Origin: Bacillota bacterium
GTDB taxonomy: Bacteria > Bacillota > Clostridia > Lachnospirales > Lachnospiraceae
Assembly (NCBI GenBank): GCA_023408815.1
Contig: JAEYJO010000078.1
Coordinates: 32,440 to 96,439, forward strand
Direction: 5' to 3'
Length of the DNA stretch: 64,000 bases
Part shown: piece after piece, positions 33,709 to 42,264 of the stretch
How positions within the stretch are numbered: position 1 is the first letter of the stretch
Layout: every line of letters starts with the position of its first letter
The notes under the pieces: model-generated
Databases searched by the model: none
What the model was told of the DNA's origin: nothing
Seen by the model: the letters and a program-made list of their open reading frames with translations, nothing else
Translations under genes and position numbers: made by a program

Positions 33709-35071
33709 AATTATGATTGCCGCTACGGGAAGCGGGAGCGGTAAGACGACCGTAACCTGTGCACTTTTGCAGGCAATTGTCGATATGGGTAAAACGGCAG
33801 CAGCATTTAAGTGCGGGCCGGATTACATAGATCCGATGTTTCACAAAAGAATATGGGGGATTCCATCAAAAAATCTGGATGCTTACTTTACGGAGGATGG
33901 GCTTACGAGGGCACTTTTTATGGAGGATGCAGCCGGAAAGGATATTTCTGTCATAGAAGGGGTCATGGGTCTTTTTGACGGCCTTTCAGGAATAAGGGAG
34001 GAAGCTTCCTCCTATCATTTGGCAAAGGTGACGAAAACCCCCATTGTTCTGGTCATAGACGCTCATGGGATGGGCAGATCCCTGATCCCCCTTATCGCGG
34101 GGTTTCTGCAATACGACAGCGAGCATTTGATCGGCGGGATTATTTTGAATAAAATCACAAAGATCTTCTATGAAATGATCGGACCGGAAATCGAAAGAGA
34201 ATTGTCCGTTAAGGTAATGGGCTATTTTCCTTTGCAGAAAGATCTGAATATAGAGAGCAGACACTTAGGGCTGAAGCTTCCTGAGGAGACGAAGAGTTTG
34301 CAATGCAGGATAAAAAGAGCTGGCGAGGTGTTGAAGGATTCCGTAGATATGGAAGCGTTTTTCTCTCTTTCGGAAGAAGCGGTGGAACTGGAAGTGGAAG
34401 AACATCTTTCTGATAAGGTGCGGATATCCGTAAATCGTCAGGTACCCATCGGGATAGCGATGGACGAAGCCTTTTGCTTTTATTATGAGGACAATCTCAG
34501 ACTGCTGCTAAGGGCGGGAGCGAGACTTGTACCGTTTTCTCCCTTGCGGGATAAAAACCTTCCGGAAGGAATCGGAGGCTTTCTCCTGGGAGGAGGCTAT
34601 CCGGAACTGCACGCAGGGACGCTGGCCGGAAACGAGCCGATGAGAGAGTCCGTGCTGCATGCGATAGGAGAAGGCATGCCATCCCTGGCGGAGTGCGGCG
34701 GTTTTATGTATTTGCATGAGAGCATGGAGGATATGGAAGGACAAAGGCACCCGATGGTGGGTGCCGTGGAGGGGGAATGCCGACATATTGGAAAGCTGGT
34801 ACGGTTCGGCTATATCGAAGTATCGGAGAAGAAGAACATTTTTCTGGGAGAGAATAGAGAAATAAGAGGACATGAGTTCCATTATTTCGACAGTACGAAT
34901 AACGGAGTATCGTGTATCGCAAGAAAGCCTGTAACCGGCAGAAACTGGGAATGCGTCCATACGACGAAAAACTGTTGGTGGGGGTTCCCTCATCTGTATT
35001 ATTATTCAAACCCTCAATACGTTTATCATTTTATGGAAAGGGCGGCGGAATATGCGGATGGGAATAGATAG
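33695..35071 (+). CDS. cbiA: Cobyrinate a,c-diamide synthase
   Basis: 458 residues. N-terminal ATPase with ATGSGSGKTTVTCALLQA and FKCGPDYIDPMFH, EGVMGLFDG; C-terminal glutamine amidotransferase with GGYPELHAGTLAGN and the nucleophile Cys in SLAECGGFMYL; VRFGYIEV and HEFHYF near the end. Overlaps the preceding coding frame by 14 bases. Confidence 0.95.
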   Translation: MNIPRIMIAATGSGSGKTTVTCALLQAIVDMGKTAAAFKCGPDYIDPMFHKRIWGIPSKNLDAYFTEDGLTRALFMEDAAGKDISVIEGVMGLFDGLSGIREEASSYHLAKVTKTPIVLVIDAHGMGRSLIPLIAGFLQYDSEHLIGGIILNKITKIFYEMIGPEIERELSVKVMGYFPLQKDLNIESRHLGLKLPEETKSLQCRIKRAGEVLKDSVDMEAFFSLSEEAVELEVEEHLSDKVRISVNRQVPIGIAMDEAFCFYYEDNLRLLLRAGARLVPFSPLRDKNLPEGIGGFLLGGGYPELHAGTLAGNEPMRESVLHAIGEGMPSLAECGGFMYLHESMEDMEGQRHPMVGAVEGECRHIGKLVRFGYIEVSEKKNIFLGENREIRGHEFHYFDSTNNGVSCIARKPVTGRNWECVHTTKNCWWGFPHLYYYSNPQYVYHFMERAAEYADGNR

Positions 35072-35876
35072 AAAAAAAGTACATCACCACAAACATCGTA
35101 ACAGCCATCGTCATGTATCCATCGACAGCTATGCTTACATTTCAGGGCTGAAAGATTGGAATACGCCGTTTAAGGTCAGTTTTGCGCTGCTTTCGATTCT
35201 TGCGGTTATAACGGCGGATTCCCCTGCGGTTTCCGTTATGACAATGGCCTTTATGGGAGTTCTTTCTATCGAAGCGGGTAGGATTAAACCGGGAGATTAC
35301 TTCAGACTGCTGCTCGTACCTGCTGCTTTTATCATCACAGGGGGAATCGCTGTTTTAATACAAGTCGGCGCAGGAGCGGAGAGTTTGCTTCGGGTTCCTT
35401 TTTTCAACACCAGCTTTTATATTACAGAGGAAAGCCTCAGACAATCTATAGGACTTTTTGGCAAAGCCTTCGGTGCGGTAAGCGCTCTTTATATGCTGGC
35501 GCTTTCCACGCCTATGGGAGAAATTATTTCGACTTTAGGTAAGGTTAAAGTTCCCTCCATTATCTTGGAACTGATGCACTTGATCTATCGCTATATTTTC
35601 ATTCTTTTGGAAACGAACGCAGGGCAGAAGGAAGCGGCGCAGTCCAGACTAGGTTACTGTGACAGGAAGACCTCTTTTCGAACCTTTGGCAGTGAGCTGG
35701 CTAATCTGCTGATCCTTTCTATGAAAAAGTCGGGAGAATATTATGACGCTCTGGAATCCAGGGGTTATGAAGGGAACTGTCTTTTCTGGGAGGAGAAGAG
35801 AAAACTGACGAAGAAGCAGGTGATTTGGGCAGCAGCCTATGCGGGAGCGGTAGTTATTCTGGTTACCTTATTTTAA
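35052..35876 (+). CDS. cbiQ: Cobalt ECF transporter T component CbiQ
   Basis: 274 residues. Membrane protein with 5-6 helices and the two short Ala-Arg-Gly-type motifs of T components, seen as QSRLGY around 200 and ALESRGYEG around 236. The N-terminus is His-rich (HHHKHRNSHRH, residues 11-21), which could hold metal ions. Start overlaps cbiA by 20 bases. Confidence 0.92.
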   Translation: MRMGIDRKKVHHHKHRNSHRHVSIDSYAYISGLKDWNTPFKVSFALLSILAVITADSPAVSVMTMAFMGVLSIEAGRIKPGDYFRLLLVPAAFIITGGIAVLIQVGAGAESLLRVPFFNTSFYITEESLRQSIGLFGKAFGAVSALYMLALSTPMGEIISTLGKVKVPSIILELMHLIYRYIFILLETNAGQKEAAQSRLGYCDRKTSFRTFGSELANLLILSMKKSGEYYDALESRGYEGNCLFWEEKRKLTKKQVIWAAAYAGAVVILVTLF

Positions 35877-35899
35877 ATACAAAGCTTGGAGTGGGGCAA

Positions 35900-36769
35900 A
35901 TGAACAGAAAAATATTAGAAACAAAAGATTTAACATTTTCTTATGAAGAAGGGCGGATGGCGCTAGATCATCTGTCGGTGGAAATACATGAAAAAGAAAA
36001 GATTGCTGTTTTGGGTGCCAACGGAGCCGGAAAATCCACTTTTTTCCTGAACTTGAACGGCGTCAGAGAGCCGGAGGAGGGGGAGATCTTTCTCTATGGA
36101 ACTCGGATAGACAAGAAAAACAGACGAGAGCTCATAAAGAACGTGGGCATTGTCTTTCAGGATGCGGACAGTCAGATCATAGCCTCTACCGTAAAGGCGG
36201 AGGTGGCGTTCGGGCCGCTGAACATGAAGCTTCCGAGACAGGAGGTGGAGGAAAGAACGATAGATGCGATGGAAAGGCTGGACCTGCAGACTTATGCACA
36301 GCGCCCTCCCCATTATTTGAGCGGAGGAGAGAAAAAGAGGGTCAGCATAGCGGATATTCTGGCGATGGATTCGCCTATCATCATATTCGATGAGCCTACT
36401 GCGTCCTTAGATCCTGTAAATGCAGATATGCTGGAAAAGATATTGGAGGAGCTGGAGCAGGAGGGTAAGACGATATTGCTGTCCACCCACGACGTGGATT
36501 TCGCTTACCGTTTTGCAGACCGTGCGCTTGTATTCTGTGAAGGAAAGCTCATTGCCGACGGGAAACCGGAGGACATCTTCCGGGATGAGGAAATCCTTAA
36601 AAGGGCAAATTTGAAAAAGCCTGTGCTGATTCAGGTTTATGAAATGCTAAAGCGGAAGAATCTGCTTCAGAGAAATCTGCTGTCAGCAGACCCGCTGCCG
36701 AAAGATATGTTACCGGAAAAGGGAGAGAGTTATCCGAGAACCCTTGCGGAAATAGAGGTGCTTTTATGA
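35900..36769 (+). CDS. cbiO: Cobalt ECF transporter ATPase CbiO
   Basis: 289 residues from ATG 35900 (GGAGTGGGG upstream); a longer frame overlaps cbiQ without a site. Walker A GANGAGKSTFFLNL, Q-loop VFQDADSQIIASTV (the ECF-type DxQ sequence), LSGGEKKRVSIA, Walker B IIIFDEPTASLDP, switch LSTHDVDFA. Powers Co(II) import with CbiMNQ. Confidence 0.95.
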   Translation: MNRKILETKDLTFSYEEGRMALDHLSVEIHEKEKIAVLGANGAGKSTFFLNLNGVREPEEGEIFLYGTRIDKKNRRELIKNVGIVFQDADSQIIASTVKAEVAFGPLNMKLPRQEVEERTIDAMERLDLQTYAQRPPHYLSGGEKKRVSIADILAMDSPIIIFDEPTASLDPVNADMLEKILEELEQEGKTILLSTHDVDFAYRFADRALVFCEGKLIADGKPEDIFRDEEILKRANLKKPVLIQVYEMLKRKNLLQRNLLSADPLPKDMLPEKGESYPRTLAEIEVLL

Positions 36770-36879
36770 TAAGATTTGGCAGAGAAAAGCAGGCTGCTGA
36801 ACAACGCTATTGAACGCGGACAGACATTCTTGTATGGAATGCCTGCGCGTATGCAAATAGAGAAAAGGAGAATTTAAAG

Positions 36880-37629
36880 ATGACAAAGAAACAAAGAAAA
36901 ACGATTGCGGCACTGGCAGTCGTAGCAGTAATCATGAGCATTACTGTGAATTCAAATGCGATGCACATTATGGAAGGATATCTGCCTCCGAAATACAGCA
37001 TCGCGTGGGGAATTCTATGTATTCCTTTTTTAGTGGCAGGATTTCTGTCTATAAAAATGAAACTGAAAGACAGCAGGAGAAATATCACGCTGCTCGCTAT
37101 GGCAGGGGCATTTATCTTCGTAATTTCTTCCCTGAAAATCCCTTCCGTAACGGGAAGCTGCTCTCATATGACAGGTACCGGACTCGGAGCCATTTTATTC
37201 GGACCGGCGGCTGTCAGTATCCTGGGAATTATCGTACTGTTGTTCCAGGCGATTCTGTTAGCCCACGGCGGGCTTACCACCCTTGGCGCCAACACCTTTT
37301 CCATGGCGATTGCCGGCCCTTTTTTAAGCTTTGGCGTTTATAAGCTTTGTACGAAATTAAAGGTGAATAAATGGGTATCTGTTTTCCTGGCAGCATTTGT
37401 CGGAGATATATTTACTTATAGTGTGACCAGCTTCCAGCTCGCTATGGCATATCCTTCCGTAGAGGGCGGAGTAGGTGCTTCCGTTGTTAAATTTTTGAGT
37501 GTTTTTGCGCCGACACAGCTGCCCCTTGCAATTTTGGAAGGAATACTTACTCTTCTTATCATGATCGCGCTGGAGACTTATGCAAAACCGGAATTGAAAA
37601 TGCTCGGATATATGAAGGAGGCAAAATAG
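36880..37629 (+). CDS. cbiM: Cobalt ECF transporter S component CbiM
   Basis: 249 residues. N-terminal signal segment ends near NSNA, followed by MHIMEGYLPPKYSIAWG: in CbiM the mature N-terminal Met-His chelates Co(II). Further motifs: SSLKIPSVTGSCSHMTGTGLGA and LLFQAILLAHGGLTTLGANTFSM. The order Q-O-M-N here differs from the usual M-N-Q-O. A 110-bp gap separates it from cbiO. Confidence 0.95.
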   Translation: MTKKQRKTIAALAVVAVIMSITVNSNAMHIMEGYLPPKYSIAWGILCIPFLVAGFLSIKMKLKDSRRNITLLAMAGAFIFVISSLKIPSVTGSCSHMTGTGLGAILFGPAAVSILGIIVLLFQAILLAHGGLTTLGANTFSMAIAGPFLSFGVYKLCTKLKVNKWVSVFLAAFVGDIFTYSVTSFQLAMAYPSVEGGVGASVVKFLSVFAPTQLPLAILEGILTLLIMIALETYAKPELKMLGYMKEAK

Positions 37630-37630
37630 A

Positions 37631-37948
37631 ATGATGAAGACGAAAAATTTAGTTATTGCACTTATTGTCGCGGCTGTTCTCATCGCGCTGGTACCGCTTT
37701 TCGCATTGAAGGGAGCGGAGTTTGGAGGCTCGGATGATGCGGGAAGCGTAATGATTGAAGAAATCACGGGAAGCTATGAGCCATGGTTTACCCCTGTGTT
37801 GGAGACGATGATAGATGGAGAACTTCCCGGAGAGGTAGAAAGCCTTTTCTTCTGCCTGCAGACAGGAATCGGAGTAGGAATCATCGCATTCTGTATGGGA
37901 CGCCTTGTAGAACGCAAGAAATGGGCGGATAACGGAGAGAACATATGA
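37631..37948 (+). CDS. cbiN: Cobalt transport auxiliary protein CbiN
   Basis: 105 residues, two membrane helices (about 5-25 and 72-92) around an extracytoplasmic loop with EFGGSDDAGSVMIEEITGSYEPWF. CbiN loads metal into CbiM. ATGA overlap with cbiK. Confidence 0.93.
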   Translation: MMKTKNLVIALIVAAVLIALVPLFALKGAEFGGSDDAGSVMIEEITGSYEPWFTPVLETMIDGELPGEVESLFFCLQTGIGVGIIAFCMGRLVERKKWADNGENI

Positions 37949-38742
37949 AAAAAGGAGTTCTGATAGTCAGTTTCGGAACGACCTACAAGGATACGAGAGA
38001 GAAAAACATCGATCGAATAGAACGGGCAGTCCGGGAAGAAAAACCGGACTGCGTGGTTTTGCAGGCCTATTCCAGTGACAGAGTAAGAGATATCATAAAA
38101 AAGAGGGACGGTATGGAAGTCCATGGTATAAAGGATGCCTTGAATGAGATGGCGGAAAGGGGCGTCACACATCTGCGGGTACTTCCCACCCATATTATCG
38201 ACGGAATCGAAAATAATAAAATGAAGCGATTCATTGAGGAATACCTTCCGTACTTTCAAACAATCAAAATTGCAGATCCGCTCTTGGGGAAGGAAGAGGA
38301 TTACGGTCTCGTGGCGGCTGCTTTGTGGGATTTCCTTAAGGATGAAGTAAAAAATGGGGTTCTGATCCTCATGGGACATGGTTCCTGGCACGAGGCCGAT
38401 ATCGGCTATGAGAAAATGGAAAAAGTCCTGAGGGAATATTCGGGGAAAGAAATCTATATCGCTACGGTAGAGGGCAGTATCACAATAGAGGATGTGATAG
38501 AACGGATGAATGTGATCTATGAAAGGCAGGAACGTCAAAAAGTCCGCGTGATCATCGCCCCCTTCATGCTCGTAGCGGGAGATCACGCCGTTAACGATAT
38601 GGCGGGAGAGGAGGATTCCTTTGTATCGAAGGTAAAAGAGCAGGGATATGAAGCGGAATGTATTTTAAGAGGACTGGGGGAATATGAAGGCATCCGCAGG
38701 ATATATTTACAGCATTTGGAAAAAGAGGATAATGAAAAATAA
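37945..38742 (+). CDS. cbiK: Anaerobic sirohydrochlorin cobaltochelatase
   Basis: 265 residues. VLIVSFGTTYKDTREKNID start, LMGHGSWHEADIGYEKM with the catalytic His, TVEGSITIEDVIE with the conserved Glu, and APFMLVAGDHAVNDMAG with the second His. Inserts Co(II) into sirohydrochlorin, the entry step of the anaerobic pathway. No signal peptide, so cytoplasmic. Confidence 0.94.
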   Translation: MKKGVLIVSFGTTYKDTREKNIDRIERAVREEKPDCVVLQAYSSDRVRDIIKKRDGMEVHGIKDALNEMAERGVTHLRVLPTHIIDGIENNKMKRFIEEYLPYFQTIKIADPLLGKEEDYGLVAAALWDFLKDEVKNGVLILMGHGSWHEADIGYEKMEKVLREYSGKEIYIATVEGSITIEDVIERMNVIYERQERQKVRVIIAPFMLVAGDHAVNDMAGEEDSFVSKVKEQGYEAECILRGLGEYEGIRRIYLQHLEKEDNEK

Positions 38743-39722
38743 TGAAAGTTAAATTAGTAATGTTATTATTATGTGCATGTCTGCTGGCGGGCTGCGGTGC
38801 GCCGGACGTAGTGCCGGAAGCAGAGCAGTCTGTGGCCGATGAGGGAGATGTAAATGATGAGGGAGATGAAAGCGGAGAGACGGGTAAAGCTGTCGTGGAA
38901 TTCACCGATGCGCTGGGCGTGGATGTGATAGTGGAGAACCCTGAGAGAACCGCAGTATTATCCGGCAGCTATGCGGACGCCTGGCAGTTGGCCGGAGGCA
39001 GTCTTTTTGCTGTGACGGATGATGTGAAGGGCATTATAGAGGTGGATGATGATACGGTGATGCTGGGAGACTTGAAGAACCCGAGCATCGAGACACTGAT
39101 TGCAGAGGATGTGGATTTTATCATACTTTCCTCTACCATTGAGGAGCATGTGAACTTGCGGGACACTTTGGAAAAAGCAGGAATCACCGCTGCCTATTTT
39201 GAAGTCGAGACCTTTGAGGATTATGCGGATATGATGGGGATTATGACGGATATCACTGGCAGAAAGGACTTGTATAAGGCTAATGTGGAGGATGTGCGTC
39301 TGAAAATAGAAGAGCAGATGGAGAGGGTAGACGGAAGTAACCCTGCGGTACTGTTCCTGCGGGCTTATTCCACGGGAGTAAAAGCCAAAGGAAGCGACAG
39401 CATGACAGGGCAGATGTTGAAAGACCTGGGCTGTATCAATATAGCGGACAGTGAGGATGGGCTGTTAGAGGACTTGAGCATGGAAGCGATTATCGAGACG
39501 GAGCCGGATTACATTTTCGTAACGACCATGGGAGAATCGAAGGAAGCGGCAATGGATATGGTACAGGAGCTGCTTGTCTCAAATCCCGCATGGAGCGGGT
39601 TGAAAGCGGTAAAGAACAATCACTATTATGTGCTGCCGAAGGAATTGTTCCATATTAAACCAAATGAACGTTGGGGAGAAAGCTATCGTATCTTGGCGGA
39701 TTATTTATATGAAAAGAAATAA
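38742..39722 (+). CDS. btuF: Corrinoid/metal-chelate ABC transporter binding lipoprotein
   Basis: 326 residues. Lipoprotein signal with LLAGC (Cys19), an acidic Glu/Asp/Gly linker to about 48, then a class III (BtuF/FhuD-like) solute-binding fold: VVEFTDALGVDV, PERTAVLSGSYADAWQLAG, PSIETLIAEDVDFIILSS. Within a B12 operon the ligand is most likely a corrinoid; heme or siderophore cannot be excluded from sequence. Confidence 0.85.
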   Translation: MKVKLVMLLLCACLLAGCGAPDVVPEAEQSVADEGDVNDEGDESGETGKAVVEFTDALGVDVIVENPERTAVLSGSYADAWQLAGGSLFAVTDDVKGIIEVDDDTVMLGDLKNPSIETLIAEDVDFIILSSTIEEHVNLRDTLEKAGITAAYFEVETFEDYADMMGIMTDITGRKDLYKANVEDVRLKIEEQMERVDGSNPAVLFLRAYSTGVKAKGSDSMTGQMLKDLGCINIADSEDGLLEDLSMEAIIETEPDYIFVTTMGESKEAAMDMVQELLVSNPAWSGLKAVKNNHYYVLPKELFHIKPNERWGESYRILADYLYEKK

Positions 39723-40695
39723 AAGAATATTGATATTTACGGGTTTACTCATACTGATGGCTCTGGTCGGCTTAGGAAGCGGGGCGGTGAAGCTTTCGCC
39801 GCAGGACTTTACCGGGCTGTTTATGGAAGAAGAGCTGACGAAAAGCGGAAGAATTCTTCTGTATGTCCGTCTGCCCAGGGTAGTAGGTGCCATTGTTGCG
39901 GGAGCAGGACTTTCTGTTGCGGGCGCCGTCATACAGACTGTTTTGAATAACCCTCTGGCAGGCCCCAATATTATTGGTGTAAATGCCGGAGCCGGGTTTG
40001 CGGTAGTGATTTGCGGCGTGCTGCTTCCCAAATCATACGGTATACTTCCCCTTGTTGCTTTTATCGGAGCTTTTGGAACGGTATTGTTCGTCTATTATCT
40101 GGGAAAGAAAACGGGGTCCTCCAAGATTACGCTTGTGCTTGCGGGTGTTGCAATAAACAGCTTGTTAAACAGTGCCTCCGATGCTGTTAACGCTTTTAGC
40201 GAAAGCTCTCTCATTGCCAGTAATGCTTTTAAGATCGGAGGACTTAGCGGAATAAATACAAACGTTCTGAAGTATGCTGCTATTGCAATCGCCATTGCGG
40301 TTGTTCTCGTATTCCTGCTTCATAATGAATTGGAGGTCTTGTCCTTAGGAGAGGATAAAGCAAAAACTCTTGGGCTTCCTACAGGCTTTTATCGTTTTGT
40401 GTTTCTTGCTCTGGCGGCTGTTCTGGCAGGTGCTTCCGTGAGCTTTGTAGGACTTCTGGGATTCGTGGGGCTTATCGTCCCGCATATTGCAAGGCTCTTA
40501 GTAGGAGAGGAATGTAAATATTATATTTTAGCATCCGCTGTACTGGGAGCGCTGTTTCTGCTGACCTGCGATTATATAGCGAGAACGTGGTTTGCGCCGT
40601 ATGAATTGCCTACGGGCATTATTTTATCGTTTATCGGGGCGCCTTTTTTTCTATGGCTGCTTATCAGAAGGAAAAGAGGGACGCGGAATGCTTAG
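39709..40695 (+). CDS. btuC: FecCD/BtuC-type ABC permease
   Basis: 328 residues from ATG 39709, overlapping the binding protein stop; a longer frame from 39628 has no basis. About ten helices with RLPRVVGAIVAGAGLSVAGAVIQ, NNPLAGPNIIGVNAGAGF and the coupling-helix region FVGLLGFVGLIVPHIARLLVG. Partner of the flanking binding protein and ATPase. Confidence 0.9.
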   Translation: MKRNKRILIFTGLLILMALVGLGSGAVKLSPQDFTGLFMEEELTKSGRILLYVRLPRVVGAIVAGAGLSVAGAVIQTVLNNPLAGPNIIGVNAGAGFAVVICGVLLPKSYGILPLVAFIGAFGTVLFVYYLGKKTGSSKITLVLAGVAINSLLNSASDAVNAFSESSLIASNAFKIGGLSGINTNVLKYAAIAIAIAVVLVFLLHNELEVLSLGEDKAKTLGLPTGFYRFVFLALAAVLAGASVSFVGLLGFVGLIVPHIARLLVGEECKYYILASAVLGALFLLTCDYIARTWFAPYELPTGIILSFIGAPFFLWLLIRRKRGTRNA

Positions 40696-41461
40696 GTTGG
40701 AACACATTACTGCCGGATATAATAAAAATCCGGTAATAAAGGATATTGGTATTGAGTTCGAGAACGGGAAAATAACGGCTCTTATCGGACCGAATGGAAG
40801 CGGCAAGAGTACACTGTTGAAGGCGGTCGTGGATTTGTGTGAAATATACGAGGGGGCGGTATATCTGGATGGTAATGAAAGAAGCAGTCTCGGGAATAAA
40901 GAGTTCGCAAAGCACGTCTCTTATCTCCCTCAAAGTCACAGCACAGGAGCTATTGCGGTGGAACGGATGGTACTGCATGGAAGGTTTCCTTACCTGTCTT
41001 ATCCGAGAAGGTATGGAAGGAAGGATTATGAATGCTGCTATCATGCAATGGAAAAGGCAGGTATCTCGGAGCTTAAAGGAAAAAAGCTCGAGGAGCTTTC
41101 CGGCGGTCAGAAGCAAAAGGTATATATTGCCATGGCATTGGCCGGAGAGGCGCAAGTTTTTCTCTTCGACGAACCTACCACTTATCTCGATGTAGGATAT
41201 CAGCTGGAGTTGCTAGACATTATGGTACAGCTTAGAGAGCAGGGGAAAACGGTAATTGTGGTTCTTCACGACATCAATTATGCTATGGGGATAGCCGACA
41301 GACTGGCGGTTATGGAGCAAGGGAAACTACTGTTTGCGGATACTCCTGTTAACGTATATGAAAGCGGTGTGATAAGCAGGGTATTTCAAGTAGAGACCAA
41401 GATACTTACAGACGCAGAGGGAAAAAAGCATTTTTATTTTGAAGGGATTAAAAGAGGATGA
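40688..41461 (+). CDS. btuD: FecE/BtuD-type ABC ATPase
   Basis: 257 residues from ATG 40688 (GAGGG upstream), 8-base overlap with the permease. Walker A GPNGSGKSTLLKAV, SYLPQSHSTGAI Q-loop, LSGGQKQKVYIAMAL, Walker B VFLFDEPTTYLDVG, switch VLHDINYAMGI. Completes the corrinoid importer. Confidence 0.9.
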   Translation: MLRLEHITAGYNKNPVIKDIGIEFENGKITALIGPNGSGKSTLLKAVVDLCEIYEGAVYLDGNERSSLGNKEFAKHVSYLPQSHSTGAIAVERMVLHGRFPYLSYPRRYGRKDYECCYHAMEKAGISELKGKKLEELSGGQKQKVYIAMALAGEAQVFLFDEPTTYLDVGYQLELLDIMVQLREQGKTVIVVLHDINYAMGIADRLAVMEQGKLLFADTPVNVYESGVISRVFQVETKILTDAEGKKHFYFEGIKRG

Positions 41462-42159
41462 GAGGTATTTTATACGGAATAGGAGTCGGACCGGGAGACC
41501 CGGAGCTGATTACCATGAAAGCCTTAAGATGTATGAGGGAAAGCGATGTGATCGTTCTCCCTTCGGAGCCGAAGGAGGATTGTTACGCATATCGCATAGC
41601 AAAAGCGGTGTATACAGAAATCGATGAAAAGGAGATTATGTGTATGCCGTTTTTAATGATAAAGGAAAAAAAAGCGTTAGAGGTTTCCCACAATAAAATT
41701 TACAAGGACATTTCGTCGCTGTTGGAACAGGGAAAAAACGTGGCATTTCTGACTATCGGCGATCCGTCGGTTTATTCCACATACAGTTATATTCATAGGA
41801 GAGAGCTGGAAGAAGGAGGGACTGCCCTTATGGTGAGCGGGGTACCTTCCTTTTGCGCTGCGGCCGCTGCAATTGGCATTTCTCTTGGAGATAACAAAGA
41901 AGAGATTCATGTAATACCTGGATCTTATGATATAAGAGAGATGTTTCATTTAAAGGGAACGAGGATTTACATGAAGTCGGGGAAAAAACTGGCAGAGCTG
42001 AAAACTGCCTTGCTGGAGGCGGGAACAGAGCATTTTCTTATATATGCGGTTTCCAACTGCGGTATGAAAAATGAAAAGATTATATCGGGACTGGAGGGGC
42101 TGCCAGAGGACAGCGGGTATCTGACAGTAGTAATTGTAAAAGAAAAAACTGAAATTTGA
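41458..42159 (+). CDS. cbiL: Cobalt-precorrin-2 C20-methyltransferase
   Basis: 233 residues. GILYGIGVGPGDPELITMKALR start, VLPSEPKEDCYAYRIA, FLTIGDPSVYSTYSYI, VSGVPSFCAAAAAIG. First methylase after cobalt insertion, placed last in the operon. No clear terminator follows. Sirohydrochlorin synthesis (cysG/cobA-type) and the corrinoid adenosyltransferase are not found in the window. Confidence 0.94.
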   Translation: MRGILYGIGVGPGDPELITMKALRCMRESDVIVLPSEPKEDCYAYRIAKAVYTEIDEKEIMCMPFLMIKEKKALEVSHNKIYKDISSLLEQGKNVAFLTIGDPSVYSTYSYIHRRELEEGGTALMVSGVPSFCAAAAAIGISLGDNKEEIHVIPGSYDIREMFHLKGTRIYMKSGKKLAELKTALLEAGTEHFLIYAVSNCGMKNEKIISGLEGLPEDSGYLTVVIVKEKTEI

Positions 42160-42225
42160 ATTAAAAAAAGCTTCTGAGTGGTTGTAATAATACATATTTT
42201 ATAATAATATTGCCATATAAATGTA

Positions 42226-42244
42226 AAATTTTGTTGCAAAATTT
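42226..42244. promoter_or_regulatory. Inverted repeat upstream of the LuxR-type regulator
   Basis: AAATTTTG-TTG-CAAAATTT, a perfect 8-bp inverted repeat 20 bp before the start codon in an AT-rich gap (42160-42264). It could be an operator or part of the transcript leader. Confidence 0.3.
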
Positions 42245-42264
42245 CATAAAATGGAGCGGCCAAT